DNA of 64,000 nucleotides from Boswellia sacra (GCA_013180625.2 SNVD02004405.1:1-64000); one strand, 5' to 3'. Shown: positions 1-12,200, counted from the first letter of the stretch. The notes: generated by a model from the letters alone, not told the origin. Numbers and translations: made by a program.

Positions 1-732
1 GTGCTCCACCACTAGCGGCATCAATGATACTCCTTTCCATAGGTAGGAGACCCTCATAGAAATATCTGTCTCTTATACACATCTAGATGTGTATAAGAGA
101 CAGCAGCTAGCACATAACCTTTTAAATCTCTCCCAATATTCATGAAGTGATTCTCCATTGTGTTGTCGAATGCCACTAATATCTTTTCTAATATTTTTAA
201 CTTTCGAGGCTGGAAAGTATTTCTCCAAAAAGAGTTTACTCATCTCATTCCAAGTGGTAATGGTACCTGATGGTAGATAGTATAGCCAATTTTTTGCCGA
301 ATCTGCTAATGAGAATGGGAAAGCTCTCAATTTAATTTGCTCTTCAGAAATGCCGGTTGGCTTCATACTTGAGCATACCACATGAAATTCTCTGAGGTGT
401 TTGTTCGGATCCTCTCCTGCAAAACCATGAAATATAGGCAAGAGATGAATCAGTTCAGATTTAAGTCCAAAATCTATCTCAGAATTGGTGCTTATGCATA
501 GCGTTTGTTGATCAATAATTGGAGCCGCTAACTCCTTAAGAGTCTGATCGTTTTCCATCGTCATTGCTTCTGATTCAGATTTGATTGAACTGCAAGAAGA
601 TGGGAGAGAAGTATGTCGTGCAAGGTCAAATTCTGGAGGTGGAGTTGAAATTGAACGATTTAGTCTAAAATTCGAGGATTGGAGAAACTCCTTAATTCTC
701 TTAAGTCGCTGATCCGCTTCTCCCTCGGACAT
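1..732 (-). pseudogene. Retrotransposon gag fragment interrupted by Tn5 mosaic ends
   Basis: The minus-strand frame starts at 732 (MSEGEADQRLKRIKEF) and carries a Retrotrans_gag domain over roughly residues 95-210, with features such as FHGFAGEDPNKHLREFH, FPFSLADSAKNWLYYLP and FLEKYFPASK. The frame ends after residue 210 in a false tail (CLLYTSRCV), which is only the translation of the Tn5 mosaic end at 66-103. Bases 1-65 resume gag coding (YFYEGLLPMERSIIDAASGG) one base out of register, and about a dozen family residues are missing at the junction. The native gene is probably intact there. Upstream LTR and primer site place it as the first gene of the element. Confidence 0.8.
66..103. other. 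Back-to-back Tn5 mosaic ends (sequencing adapter remnant)
   Basis: Positions 66-84 read CTGTCTCTTATACACATCT and 85-103 are its exact reverse complement, giving a perfect 38-bp palindrome. This is the 19-bp hyperactive Tn5 mosaic end used in Nextera-type library preparation. It lies in the middle of a conserved gag domain and breaks the frame. I judge it a library or assembly artefact. Confidence 0.95.
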
Positions 733-814
733 AAAAGCCTAAACACAAACAATCAGGAAATAACCATCAAGAATCAGTAGTAAAAACAGAATAACAAATT
801 GATTAGAAAATCAA

Positions 815-832
815 TCCCCGGCAACGGCGTCA
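815..832 (-). promoter_or_regulatory. Primer binding site of the Athila-like element
   Basis: On the minus strand it reads TGACGCCGTTGCCGGGGA, one base from TGGCGCCGTTGCCGGGGA, the Asp-tRNA-type primer site known for Athila elements. It sits 6 bases inside the LTR end and about 80 bases before the gag start, as expected for priming of minus-strand DNA synthesis. Confidence 0.75.
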
Positions 833-838
833 AAAACT

Positions 839-2253
839 TGATGCGTTCGAAACTAGCAAGTATACTAGTCGCACAAGTAATAAAGTGATAAGTAGATATC
901 GTTCCCACGAGGATTGATTCTAATTGAATTTGTTATTTTCCAGCAATAATAAACTAAACAGGGGGGGTTTTGTTGATTGATTAACTAAACTTAATACGAA
1001 AGCAAATGAAAAATAACACAAAGCAAAGTTAAATGGAGTGAAAAATCAATGAGAGACACTTGGTTAAGAGTTCATTCTCTGCCACAAGATATGAATTTGT
1101 GAATTAACATAGAATTGTAATCCAATTACAGCATTGAAGTTATCAACCGTAGATAACAACAAGCTCTGTTATCCCAATCTTTCCTTACTTTGTTGTTAAA
1201 TAAAACAAGCTCTTTATTTAATCTCTATCCATTAAACAACCTAGAACAAGCTCTCTAAGTTTAATTCAATGGAAGCATTACGATGAGAAAGATAGGTTGA
1301 TCTAAGCAATAATCACACAAGTTCGGATTATTTAACCTAGGTTGTATTTTCCAATTGCAATCTCTGATCACAATTTTGCTACTAATGATTGGAAATTCAT
1401 GACAATTACGGATCAAGATTTCTAATCTAGCAATAGACAACAACAGATTATATTCAGTTGGCCATTCCAAATACAATCAGTAAGCAATCATAAGTATTAG
1501 ATATGGGAAAATACAAGCAACTTCAATTAGAGAATTGGATAACAATTTCTTACACAATCAACTCACAAAATCCATATCAAGAGGCTTTGAAATCACCCTC
1601 AACCAATTCAGATTTAGTTACACATATTCAATCAGAATAACAAATACAATACAGAGAAATTCCAGAATTGAAAAGGAAAGAAAGAACTTAGCAAATTCTT
1701 TGAAAATCTTCTTTGTAGATGAATCTTCTTGGAATTGTAGTTCCTCCTCTTTCAAAATCTTCTTTCTCCTTCAAGAACTCCAAGGGATGAGAGAAATCCA
1801 GAAATGCAGCCTCCTCCCACGTTTTCCCCTCTTCAAGTTATGAAAATAAAACCCTAAAATGTGTTTAAATACTCTGCTACAGTAACGTGCTACAGTGTCC
1901 CGTATTATACATGCTACAGTGATGTGTGGAATTACATTTCTACACTTCTCACACGGTTTTGATTACAACTTTCGTTACACTGAATGGATTCATAAACCGT
2001 AAATTTCTCCAAAAAGTAGACTTCGAGAGCTTTTCAACGGTATATGATATGTCATCGGGTTCATTGTATATCAATACAATTAAATCCGAGAAGATGGTTG
2101 ACTAGCAGAGGTGAAAATGAAGGGTTTTACTCCATTTTTGTGCAAGTTGCTCCAAAACTCCTACAAACATCAAAAACATAAAAATACCAAGGAAAATAGC
2201 AAAGAAACATGGACGAATTGATATGAAAATGATATATAAATAGACACTTATCA
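839..2253 (-). repeat. LTR of the Athila-like element (1415 bp)
   Basis: On the minus strand it starts TGATAAGTGTC at 2253 and ends CGCATCA at 839, so it has TGAT...ATCA termini. The inner end is next to the primer binding site and the outer end is an abrupt junction with older element sequence. It contains a row of TGCTACAGT-like words near 1870-1920. The reading frames at 1261-1476, 1535-1843 and 2102-2431 fall wholly or mostly inside it and look meaningless. The second LTR is outside the window. Confidence 0.75.
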
Positions 2254-3790
2254 ATAAAACTGTTAAGAAAACAAACATATGGTTAATTAAATGAGGTAAG
2301 ATCAAAAAGCAATAATCAAGGTTATCTTCTGGGGGTATTGGAGGTGACGAGTCAAGGCGGATCAATTGCTCTCGATCAACGAGATCATTCACGTTCTTTA
2401 AATTAATTGGTAGCTTGAGTACCTTTTGCAAGTCGTTTTTTTCTTTTTGAGATAAAATCTCGCGTTTGGTCCAAGGAGCTGAAAAAAAAGATATTCAGTT
2501 GATCAAAATTTTCATAAGGAAAATAGAGATGGTATCGTTATAATGGGATACCATAAAAACTAAAATTCCTCCTAATCTTCAACTTCTCGTCCTTTGGGCG
2601 GGCACCCTCTTGGTACTTCAAACCGCCACCACATCAAAATTGTTTAAATTTTTATTCTTTCACATGTGAGGGAATGTCAAAAAAGCGGTTAGGATCATCC
2701 GTCTTCTCTCATTGGGATATGTAATAATAACCTGTCTTCTCTCCATTCGATGGGTGAATGGCAAAAATATACTTAACGTGGTTGGTGGTCGGATCACCCA
2801 GACCTGCTTTCCTGAACAAACTTTGAAATGCTATCAGAAGTCTCCACTCATTGGCTGACAATTGGGTAGGAGCAATGCCCATAGCATCGAGCATCCGTCG
2901 AACGTAATTATCAAAGGGGATCCGAAGACCAGCTCTTAGTAATTCCAAGCTTAATCCAATGACACATCGTGGTGGCTTGCTCCATTGATCACTTTTTCTT
3001 GGAAAAAATAAAGTGACTGAATCTGCGATAAGGAAATGGGTTCTATATATTTTTAATCGGTCACCCTGCAGCTGATTTTTAATGTGGTTAGTCTCTCACC
3101 AGTGTTCAACTTCAGGATCACTATCCGAGGTAGCAGAGGATGACCAGTCACTCTCCTTCTCAACATCTACCACATTGTGATTGACAGAATTTTGTCCTAA
3201 CTCACGATCTTGACCAAAAAAAGTTTTGATAAAACTCGTTAACCTCCCTACGGTTAGTCTCAGGATCATTGTTCATTGTCGACTGGTTTGATGACTTGGT
3301 TCTCCTCGTAGCATTATGACAGTCTTAATTTTAGCCATCTGCACAATTAAAGAGGAGTTATTAGTCATCAAATCAAGTCTACTAAGGAAGGGAGGAGATG
3401 AGAGAAAGGAAATGTCGAGGGACTACGTTGAAAATTTTTTAAATAGCCCTTGAAAAACTATTTTCCACCCCTAAAAAATATCAAGATAGTCCTTGACCAA
3501 AAATGTCAAGTTAGTCCTTGACAAAAAAAAATCTGAAGCTGTACTTTATTAGTTTTGGAAGTCTCAGTTAAACCCTTAAGAAGGGTTTTAAATTTTGCAG
3601 AAAGATCCCTACAGCTTGGAAATTATATACTAGTGGACGAATGCGCTCACTAAAACGAACCCAGTCTCTCGCCCCTTGGGAGCTCGCCTCTCACAGCTCA
3701 CCCGCTTGCCCCTTGTGAGCTCGCCTCTCACAGCTCACCCGCTTGCCCCTTGGGAGCTCGCCTCTCGCCGCTCGCCATTCAGTCCACCCT
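2254..3790 (-). pseudogene. Inverted, truncated copy of the Tat-type extra ORF region
   Basis: This is an inverted copy of 6190-7733. It holds an 80-residue frame at 2709-2948 (MELLRAGLRIPFDNYVRRML) nearly identical to the one at 7046. It also matches the next exon-like piece (KEKNDLQKVLKLPINLK), the leader with an AG splice-like end, and a GC-rich GAGGCGAGC-type repeat at 3660-3780. Here the stretch after LPINLK stays open where the other copy has an extra A and a frameshift. The Athila-like LTR cuts it at 2253. The domain resembles the 'putative gypsy-type transposon' family (PF04195). No pol genes lie next to this copy. Confidence 0.6.
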
Positions 3791-4378
3791 TCTCACTGCT
3801 TTTCTAGTTATCTTTCTTCTTGCCTTCCTTAAGAAGTGCTCACCCCTCAATACTCCCATGGTTGAAAAGGCACATGTTCCATAACCTCACTAATTGCTAG
3901 CGTTTTTCTAGTCTCCCTCAGGCTCCTAATTGCACCCAAATGCAACTCCATTCACTCACGTCAAACGTGATATACATAGTGATGGGTCACTTTACTGCAG
4001 GTTTCTATATGATAAAACATTTCTCCAGCAAATGGTTTAGCCACCAAGTACACTAAAGTGCTACTTTAATTGATAAACCGCTATGAACAACTCCATATAA
4101 AGCATGCCTATGATTCATATGCATCTAACGTGGTCAACATATCTTTAAATATAAACTAATGTTTTCAACACTTGAGGTAAGTGTCCAACGCACTATAAAA
4201 CTGCACACTACTTTTGTGTATATTTTGATGGTATGCTTGAATATATTAGTAACTGGCTCTTTTGTGAGCGTATCTGCAACGTTTCAAACTATCTGCATGC
4301 ATATTATTATTGCATGTGATGATTTACACATATATTATGTTCTCTACGTGATATAGATCAGGCTCTAGCATTATCTTT

Positions 4379-4612
4379 ATGCAACTATTAACTTATTAAA
4401 TAGAACTTTGGTACTTGCCCGATTGTCTTAGCTAGCATTTATAAAGAAAATCAATATTTTAGTTCCTCCTGCATGTAAGTCTGCATACTTTTTTTATGCA
4501 ACTATTAACTTGTTAAATAGAACTTTGGCATTTGCCCGATTGTCTTAGCTAGCATTTACAAAGAAAACCAATATTGTGGTTCCTCCTGCATGTATGTCTG
4601 CATGCTTTCCTA
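4379..4612. repeat. Tandem duplication, 2 x 117 bp
   Basis: The segment starting ATGCAACTATTAACTT at 4379 is repeated at 4496 with a few substitutions. Both copies end near GTCTGCAT. No coding content. Confidence 0.85.
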
Positions 4613-4914
4613 TTGAATTTTAAGTTCAAGCAAATTCCAAAAAGTTTTTAGGATTTTTAATTTGCTCAGTGCGCTGCAGATTACGTAATACGTGTTTTTC
4701 TATCTAGTGTAGTATATTTAAAATATTTTTAACTTGCACATCCAGTTACGTTATACTTGCTTATCCAAGTTTCGACAAGCTCTTTCGGTTATCAGTTCAC
4801 GTTTAATGCATTGAACTTGTTTTAAAATATTCGACATAAGTTATCTTCAATTAGTTCAAGTCCAATACGTTTATTAGCATGTTTGGTAATTAATTAAATA
4901 TTGTTTGCCATCAT

Positions 4915-5085
4915 TTTGCATGCCACTTCTAGCATGTTTTACACGTCCATGCACTCATATATTTAACTTTTATTTGCATGCCACTTCTAGCATGCGGGTC
5001 CATGCATTCGTATGTTTAACTTTTATTTGCATGTCACTTCCAACATATTTTATGGGCCCATGCACTTATATGTTTAACTTTTATT
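4915..5085. repeat. Three-copy tandem array of about 53-59 bp
   Basis: Three units each contain TTTGCATGCCACTTC-like and TTTAACTTTTAT words, with ages shown by several substitutions and small length changes between units. Confidence 0.8.
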
Positions 5086-5875
5086 TTGGCTCTCTTATTT
5101 CATTTGTTTATTATATTGTCATTATGTTTGGTGGGTCAACACAAAGCCTCCTAGCATATATCTATTGTTTAATGGAACCTTCACATGCTTATTACACCTC
5201 GTATTCATTATGACACAACATTTATATCTTCCTATATTATATTTTATAACTTTATACTTTATGGCATATTATATGTTGCATGCTACATGCTTTTTTGTTT
5301 TTTCAAATTCAAGTAAATATATTTTAAGTGTTAATAGCCCACTTTGGATTATATAGCTAGATACCACCATGTTGCCATAGTGGCCACATGGAGATAAAGC
5401 TCGAGGATGTTACACCTACATGCTATGTGTTTAGCAACTATAAATTCTACCTTTTCGGTTCATGCATGCATCCATAATTAAGGAATAATATTTGTTAAAC
5501 AAAGGAGGAGAAAGAAAAGTTTACCTCCTTTAAGACTTTGTCTGGAACACCTCGTGCAGCTACCTTTTGAATTGATCCCTTCAAAGATGCTATTTGCTTC
5601 TTGTTACAGTCGCCTTAATAATTGCCTTCCAACTTTTGTATCTTACTTTGTGTCGTTATGCTAGGGGTTTCTCTCGTGAAGGGTGGTGAAAATCGGATTA
5701 ATGGGATTATATATATGATCTCCATCTATGTGATACTCACCTATAGTTCAAGCCACGTTAGACTTACATGTATGGTAAAACTCATCCTTTGGACCTTCTA
5801 CTAATATTTAAATTACAGTTCTGAATAACTTAATCACCCTTACGTCAACCCGTTAGTCAACTTGGGCCTGGGAGG

Positions 5876-6164
5876 ATTATTGTTATGGTCATAACAGAAT
5901 TGGGCTTTAATTAAACCTAACATAGGAAGCTTATTATTGAAGCCCATTATTTGGGCCTATTATCTGGGTCTCACAATGACTCTTTCTATTGCTTATATAA
6001 ACTCTTCAGATTTTTACTCAAGGTATGCACATTTTTCTAAACTCTCTCTTTTAAATTTTCTTTGCTTTTGAGAGCTTCTTTCTCTAGAAAATCCTCTTAG
6101 AAAATTTTGGTGTGTCGAAAACTGATTTGGACGTTGGAGGGTTTTCGCTGGCACCCTTGATTGT
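5876..6164 (+). repeat. LTR/leader segment, inverted relative to 15150-15453
   Basis: This 290-bp segment is the reverse complement (about 80-85% by eye) of 15150-15453. It shares TTACTCAAGGTATGCACATT, a TATATAAAC box-like word and TAGAAAATCCTCTTAGAAAA. In both places it sits upstream of an element ORF: here before the plus-strand extra ORF, at the other end before gag-pol. It probably carries promoter and leader sequence of the Tat-like element. Confidence 0.65.
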
Positions 6165-6189
6165 GGACTCACAAGGGGCAAAAGGTGAG

Positions 6190-6345
6190 TACGTGAGGGG
6201 CGAGCGCTCAAGTGAGGAGAGGCGAGCGGGCAAGTGATGAGAGGCGAGTTTCTAAGAGGCGAGCGGTGAGAGGCGAGCTTGCAAGGGGCAAGTGGCGAGA
6301 GGCGAGCTCTGCTCACCTAGGTGCGCTTTGGCAAGCACGTACGTC
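6190..6345 (+). repeat. GC-rich GAGGCGAGC-type short repeat in element leader
   Basis: Irregular copies of GAGGCGAG(C/T) alternate with CAAGTG and AAGGGGC words. The inverted copy at 3660-3780 has its own version with different unit order, so the array has been rearranging. The open frames across it are low-complexity by-products. Confidence 0.7.
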
Positions 6346-6659
6346 CACCCCCTTATTCGATATAATTCAAACTATATGGGTGTTTTGGCAGAATCCAAAA
6401 CCTTGTAAGCTTAAAGAAACTCTTCAAGGGTTATATTAAATCTTCTAAAAAGTTTCAAAGTTCGCTACGCGTGTAGATTTTTTTTTTTTTATCAAGGACC
6501 AGCTTGATATTTGGTCAAGGACTAGCTTAATATTTTTTAGGGGTGGAAAATAGTTTTTCAAAAGTTTTTAACGTACTTGACATTTCCTTTCTCTCATCTC
6601 CTCTCTTCTTTAGTAGACTTGGTTTGATGACTAACGACTCCTCTTTAATTGTACAGATG

Positions 6660-8767
6660 GTTAGAATTAAGATTGTTATAATGCTACGAGGGGAACTAAG
6701 TTATTAAACCCAGTCGACATGGAGCAAGAATCTGCGACTAATCGTAGGAAGGTTAACGAGTTTTATCAAAAAATTTTTGGTCAAGATCGTGAGCTAGGGT
6801 ATAATTCTGTCAATCACAATGTGGTAGATATTGAGAGAGAGAGTGACTGGTCATTCTCTGCTACCTCAGATAGTGATCTTGAAGTTGAACACTTGTGGGA
6901 GGCTGATCATATTGATAATCAGTTACAGGGTGGTTGATTAAAGATATACAGAGCCCATTTCCTTATCCCAGATTCAGTCATCCTATTTCTTCAAAAAAAG
7001 GGTGACCGATGGAGCAAGCCACCACGAGTTGTCATTAGATTAAGCTTGGAATTACTAAGAGCTGGTCTGCGGGTGCCTTTTGATAATTACGTTCGACGGA
7101 TGCTTGATCTTATGGGCATTGTTCTTACTCAATTGTCAGCCAATGGATGGAGACTTCTGATAGCATTTCAAAGTTTCTTCAGAATTGCAGGTCTGGGTGA
7201 TCTTACCACCAACAATGTTAAGTATATTTTTGTCATCCACCCACCAAATGGAGAGAAGACTGGTTATTACTACATATCCCAACGAGGAAAGACGGATGAC
7301 CCTAATCGTCTCTTTGGCATTCCTTCCCATGTGAAAGAATGAAAATTTAAACAATTTTGGTGTGGTGGCAGTTGAAAGTACCAAGAGAGTGCCCATTCAA
7401 AAGGCAAGCAATTGAGGATTATGAGGTGTTTTGGTTTTTATGGTACCTCATTATAACGATATCATCTCTATTTTTATTATTAAAATTATAATCAACGGAC
7501 TTTTTTTTTCAGCTGACCAAACGCCCGATTTTATTTCAAAAAGAAAAAAATGACTTGCAAAAAGTACTCAAGCTACCAATTAATTTAAAAGAACGTGAAT
7601 GATCTCGTTGATCGGGAGCAATTGATCTGCCTTGGCTTGTCACCTCCAATACCTCCGGAAAGTAACCTTGATAATTGCTTTCTGATCTTACCTCATTTAA
7701 TTAAGCATATGTTTGCTTTCTTACCAGTTTTATCTTTGCGTAGGTTTATTTCCTTTACACCCTAACAAGAAGCAGTTTGTCCAACTTGAAGCCAAGATGT
7801 TTTCCAAGAAGAAACGGAGTGAAAGTCCTCCAACTCTTAGACCTTTAAAGAGGAAAGCCAGTGATCGCAAGGAAACTCCTATACGGAAGTTTGTGCCTGA
7901 TAAGTCTATCTCCATTTAACCTATAGACGAAGAAACAATCTCAAAGCCCACTGGAAGCAAGTTGCCCCCAACCTCTCAACTACCTAGGCGTTTTACCTTT
8001 GATAGTGTAGGTTTTCAAAGTGGTTCGACATGTGAAAACTACCTTCGTGAATTGTCTCAAAGTGCTGCACGTTTTATGCCCACTAACGTCTTTTCTGAGA
8101 GTGTAAAACTTACATATTTTGATGCAATCGCTATCGAGATTGACATCATACATCAGGTTGGGTTCTATTAACTTTTTTTAAAATCTTTTAAAAGACGTGC
8201 CTTATCTGTTTTTCTCTCTATGTCTTTCTTTTTGTAGGCGACAAAACTCCTAGCTCAAGAAGAGTCTATTAACATCAATCTTTTAAAGGAGGTCAATCAT
8301 CTTACTTCTGAGGTTTCTGATTGGAAAAGAAAACATCAAGTCTGCCTTGACAATTTAACTGAAACAGAAGAAATATGGCAGAGATGAAAGAACAGCTGGG
8401 CAAAATGAAAGCAGACTTGTGTGAAGCTAAGAAGGAGGTAGCTATTCAGCATAAGAAGGCAAATGATCTTAGTCAAAAACTTCATGAGAGGACTGTTACT
8501 GAGCAAAATAGGATTGAGAAGGCAGATGCTCGCTTCCGTAGGGGTCGTATTTACCAGCAAACTATGGAACATTCTTATATTGATGGGGTCAATGGTATGC
8601 GTAAATGGTTCCATGATCGCTACCCAGAGATTGATCAGTCTCCCATAGCTGAAGAGTTAAACTTGGTGGCAGAGTCTATCTCGACAGCAAACTCTGATCT
8701 TGAACAATTTCATCGATTCATACTAAAATATGAGGATTATGAGTCAACATTGGATACAGCAGCCTAG
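6660..8767 (+). pseudogene. Extra ORF of Tat-like element, antisense to gag-pol (PF04195-like), decayed
   Basis: Blocks in order are a short acidic N-terminus at 6719-6937 (MEQESATNRRKVNEFYQKIF), the gypsy-type transposon domain around 7010-7342 (LRVPFDNYVRRMLDLMGI, GEKTGYYYISQRG), basic and Ser-rich pieces at 7713-8171, and a charged coiled-coil C-terminus at 8375-8767 (MAEMKEQLGKMKADLCEAKK). Blocks are separated by AG acceptor-like sites (before 6658, 7513 and 8238) and by indels. One is an extra A near 7590, absent from the inverted copy at 2254-3790. Such an additional ORF on the strand opposite gag-pol is known from Tat-lineage Ty3-gypsy elements. Its role is unknown. Confidence 0.65.
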
Positions 8768-9238
8768 GAAGCCAGGTAAGGAGACTCTACCTCATCATCT
8801 TCAAATGAAGAGGGAGATGATGAGGCCACTTCTTAGAAGTAGTCGGAGTTCTTTCAACTAGGTATATACTTATTTATATGAAATAATCATATTAAGGCAG
8901 TTTTTTTGAGCCTTGAGTTTATCTTTCATTGTTTTTGCTTTTAGTTTAATGTCATAGGTGATAATTTGTCCTTACTTGGACTATATGGGTGGCGATCTTC
9001 TACTAATTTTTAAATAATAAGAACTCTTAAAATTTTTTTTAGTATTGTATTCTTTTGCTCCTTTCATCTTCTGTGCATGTTTGTAACTTGATCATAAATG
9101 ATCTTTAAGGATGAACAAATTGTAATTAGATTAATCGAATACTTTATTGATAATCTCTTTATGTACATATAGGTCTCCCTGTAGGAGTTATTACATGTGT
9201 AAAAGTCCCTAGAGAGAGTTATTACATATATAAAGAGA
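8768..9238. other. AT-rich spacer between extra ORF and pol end
   Basis: No gene is seen. It lies between two converging element ORFs, so it should hold their 3' ends. GTCCCT/GTCTCCCT words near 9170-9210 are imperfectly repeated. Confidence 0.5.
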
Positions 9239-12200
9239 TTATGCATAATACTTCTTTAAGTGTTCAACATTCCATGGATGACGAAGTAACCTCCCATCCA
9301 TGGTGATCAGTCTGTAAGTACCTGGTCGGATGACTGCTTTGACTCAATAAGGACCCTCCCAGTTAGGCCCCAATGCTCTATCAATGAGATCTCGAGTGTT
9401 GCCTCAAAACAAGATCTCCTCCTGGAAAGATCGGCGCTTAATCTTAGAATTAAAATGTCAAGCAACCCTCTCTTGGTAAGTAGCAACTTTTATACTAGTG
9501 AGATCTCTTTCCTCCTCAAAAAGATCCAAGTTGAGTTGAAGGGCTTCATGATTAAGTTCTTCACTATATCCCTCAATACAAGGTGATGGAAGACTAATCT
9601 CAACAGAAACAACTGCTTCTGAGCCAAATGCCAAAGAGTATAGGGTTGCCCCTATTACTGTGTGGGTAGTGGTTCGGTATGTCCAAAGTACTTGTGGAAG
9701 TTTCTCCGACCATTCATCTTTCCTAGCATCTAATTTAGTCTTGAGGAGGTGTTTAATAATTTTATTAATAGCTTCCACCTAACCATTTGCCTAAGGGTGA
9801 GCTGGAGAGAAAAAGCATAAAGTGATGTTCAACACCTTACAAAAGTTTCTAAAGTTTGAGTTATCGAATTTCTTGTCATTGTCTGTAATGATGGTGTGAG
9901 GGATACCAAACCTATAGACAATTGACCTCTTTACAAAGTCTGTGGTCTTTTTTTCAGTAATTGATGCGAGGGGTTCAGCTTTCGCCCACTTAGCGAAATA
10001 ATCAATAGCAACAATAGTATATTTAACATGTCTTTTATCCATTGGAAGAGGTCTAATAAGATCTAGTCCCCATTGGGCGAATGGCCATGGGGCCACCATC
10101 GGCGTCATGTTCTTAGAAGCTTTCCTTGGAATTTTGGCACATTTTTTGGCACTTGTCGCACTTAGCTGAAAATGTCTTAGCATCCTTTTTCATGGTCGGC
10201 CAGTAGTATCCTTGCCTAATACATTTATAAGCTAGAGATCGATCACCAAAATGGTTATCACATATTCCTTCGTGGATATCTCTAAGTACATAATTAGCTT
10301 CTCTTGGGCGAAGATAGTTCAAAAGAGGAAGGCTGAATCCTCTTTTGTAGAGAACTCCATTAACCATGGTATACCTTGATGCTTTCCCTTTTATCTTGAT
10401 TGTCTCATTTCGGTTAGTTGAGAGTTCCCCTATCTCCAAGAATTTAATGATAGGGTCCATCCAGCACAAGCTATCATTTAAAAACATTGTTTTTTCTAGT
10501 GAAAGTTCATACTTTGATATACTGGGAGACTTTAGGATGATTATGTGAGAGACAGTTGGTAGAAGGGGGTCTACCCCAAAAGCAATTCTTGCTAAACTAT
10601 CAGCCTTTGAATTCTCTACCCATGAGACTCTTATGATGTCAAAACCTTTAAAACTGTGAAGAAAGAAGTTAACTCCATCCAAGTAAGCCATCATAGTGGA
10701 GCCTTTTGTTTGATACTCTCCGTGGATTTGGTTAACCACTAATTGGGAATCGTTATGGATGGGAATCTCTTCAACTCTAAGAGCAACTGCCAACCTAAGT
10801 CCTCCAAGGAGAGCTTCATATTCTGCGACATTATTGGTAGCTTTAAAATTAAAACGTAGAGCCACAACAACTTCTACCCGATCTGGGGTTGACAAAATCA
10901 AACCAGCTCCGCTACCTTAGATGACCCATCGACGAACAAGACCCATGCCTTCTGTAGGTTCATTTTTGTTGGCATTGGTCGATCATTTGATTTTATAGTC
11001 TCTTCATCCTTCTTAACTCCACTGCCTGAAAACTCTACAATGAAGTCAGCCACTACTTGTCCCTTGATAGATGGTCTTGCAATATAATGTATGTCAAACT
11101 CTCCTAACTCAATGGACCACTTGATGAGTTTTTCAGAAAGCTCTAGACGATAAAGGACCTGTCGTAAAGGATAATCAGTTGGCACCATAACGGTGTGTGC
11201 TTGAAAATATAGGCGAAGTTTTCGTGCAGTAACAACTAGGGTGAGAGCAAGCTTCTCCATAGGAGGGTACCGATCTTCAACATCTGTCAAAGCTTTACTC
11301 ACATAATAAAGTGGCTTCTAGATTCTCTAATCCTCACAGATAAGAGCTGCACTAACTGCGTATGTGGAGACTGCTAGATAGAGAAAGTATGGTTCTCCCA
11401 TAATTGGTTTGGAGAGGAGAGGAGGAGAACCTAAGTACCTCTTAAGCAGTAGGAAAGCATTCTCACACTCATTTGTCCATTCAAACTGCTTGAACTTCCT
11501 TAAAGCTTTAAAGAAAACGTGACATTTGTTAGTCGCCCTAGAAAGGAAGCGATTTAAAGCGGCAACTCGTCTAGTAAGAACTCATATGTCTTTTAGTGTT
11601 TTGGGAGACTCAAGTTGTAGAAGTGTTTGGATTTTCTCAGAATTGGCCTCTATTCCCTTTTGGGTGATAATAAATCCTAAAAACTTTCTGGAGGATACCC
11701 CAAAAAAACAATTGGTGGGATTCAGCTTCATATTGTGTTTTTTAAGGATGTCAAAAGTTGTTCGGAGGTCGTCTACATGGGATCTGACATTCATACTCTT
11801 GGTAAGCATATCATCCACATAAACTTCCATGGTCTTTCCTAAGAGAGGAGCGAACATGGAGTACACTAACCGTTGATAGGTTGCTCCAGCATTTTTCAAT
11901 CTAAAAGGCATCATTCGATAACAGTACAACTCTTTATCTGTGATGAAAGCTATTTTTTCCTTATCTTTCAAGTACATTGGAATCTGGTTATAACCAAAAT
12001 AAGCATCCATGAAGCTCAACAATTGGTGGCATCAACTAGTTGGTCTATCCTAGGCGAGGGAAAGCTATCTTTTGGGCAGTACTTGTTCAAATATTTGAAG
12101 TCGATGCAAACGCGTCATTTTCTATTGGCTTTTTTCACCAATACCACATTGGAGAGCCACTAAGGGTAGTTTACCTCTCAAATGATTCCACTTGTCAAGA

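Larger units (their letters stand above)
1..2253 (-). mobile_element. Athila-like Ty3-gypsy retrotransposon, 5' part only, cut by window edge
   Basis: Read on the minus strand, the order is a 1.4-kb LTR, a tRNA-type primer binding site and a gag reading frame that runs off the window. The LTR outer end (TGATAAGTG on the minus strand) begins abruptly inside sequence that is homologous to 7733 and before, so the element inserted into an older element copy. The gag family, the Asp-tRNA-like primer site and the LTR start match what is known of plant Athila elements. The 5-bp target duplication would begin at 2254 (ataaa), but the partner lies outside the window. Confidence 0.8.
3791..5875. other. 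AT-rich stretch of unknown origin with two small tandem arrays
   Basis: No convincing gene is seen. The open frames here have no recognisable domain. The stretch holds a 2 x 117-bp duplication (4379-4612) and a three-copy array of about 57 bp (4915-5085). It may be remains of another LTR element, but I found no matching second copy. Confidence 0.5.

Noticed and set aside
66..103. A natural 38-bp palindrome or transposon end
   Set aside because: Both halves are exactly the engineered Tn5 mosaic end, which is far more likely a library artefact.
5876..6164. A simple solo LTR
   Set aside because: It continues without a break into the leader of the plus-strand extra ORF, and no TG...CA ends or target duplication could be drawn.
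6014..6439. Open frames across the GAGGCGAGC repeat
   Set aside because: Repetitive Arg/Ala/Glu peptides on both strands from a GC-rich repeat; no start context or conservation.
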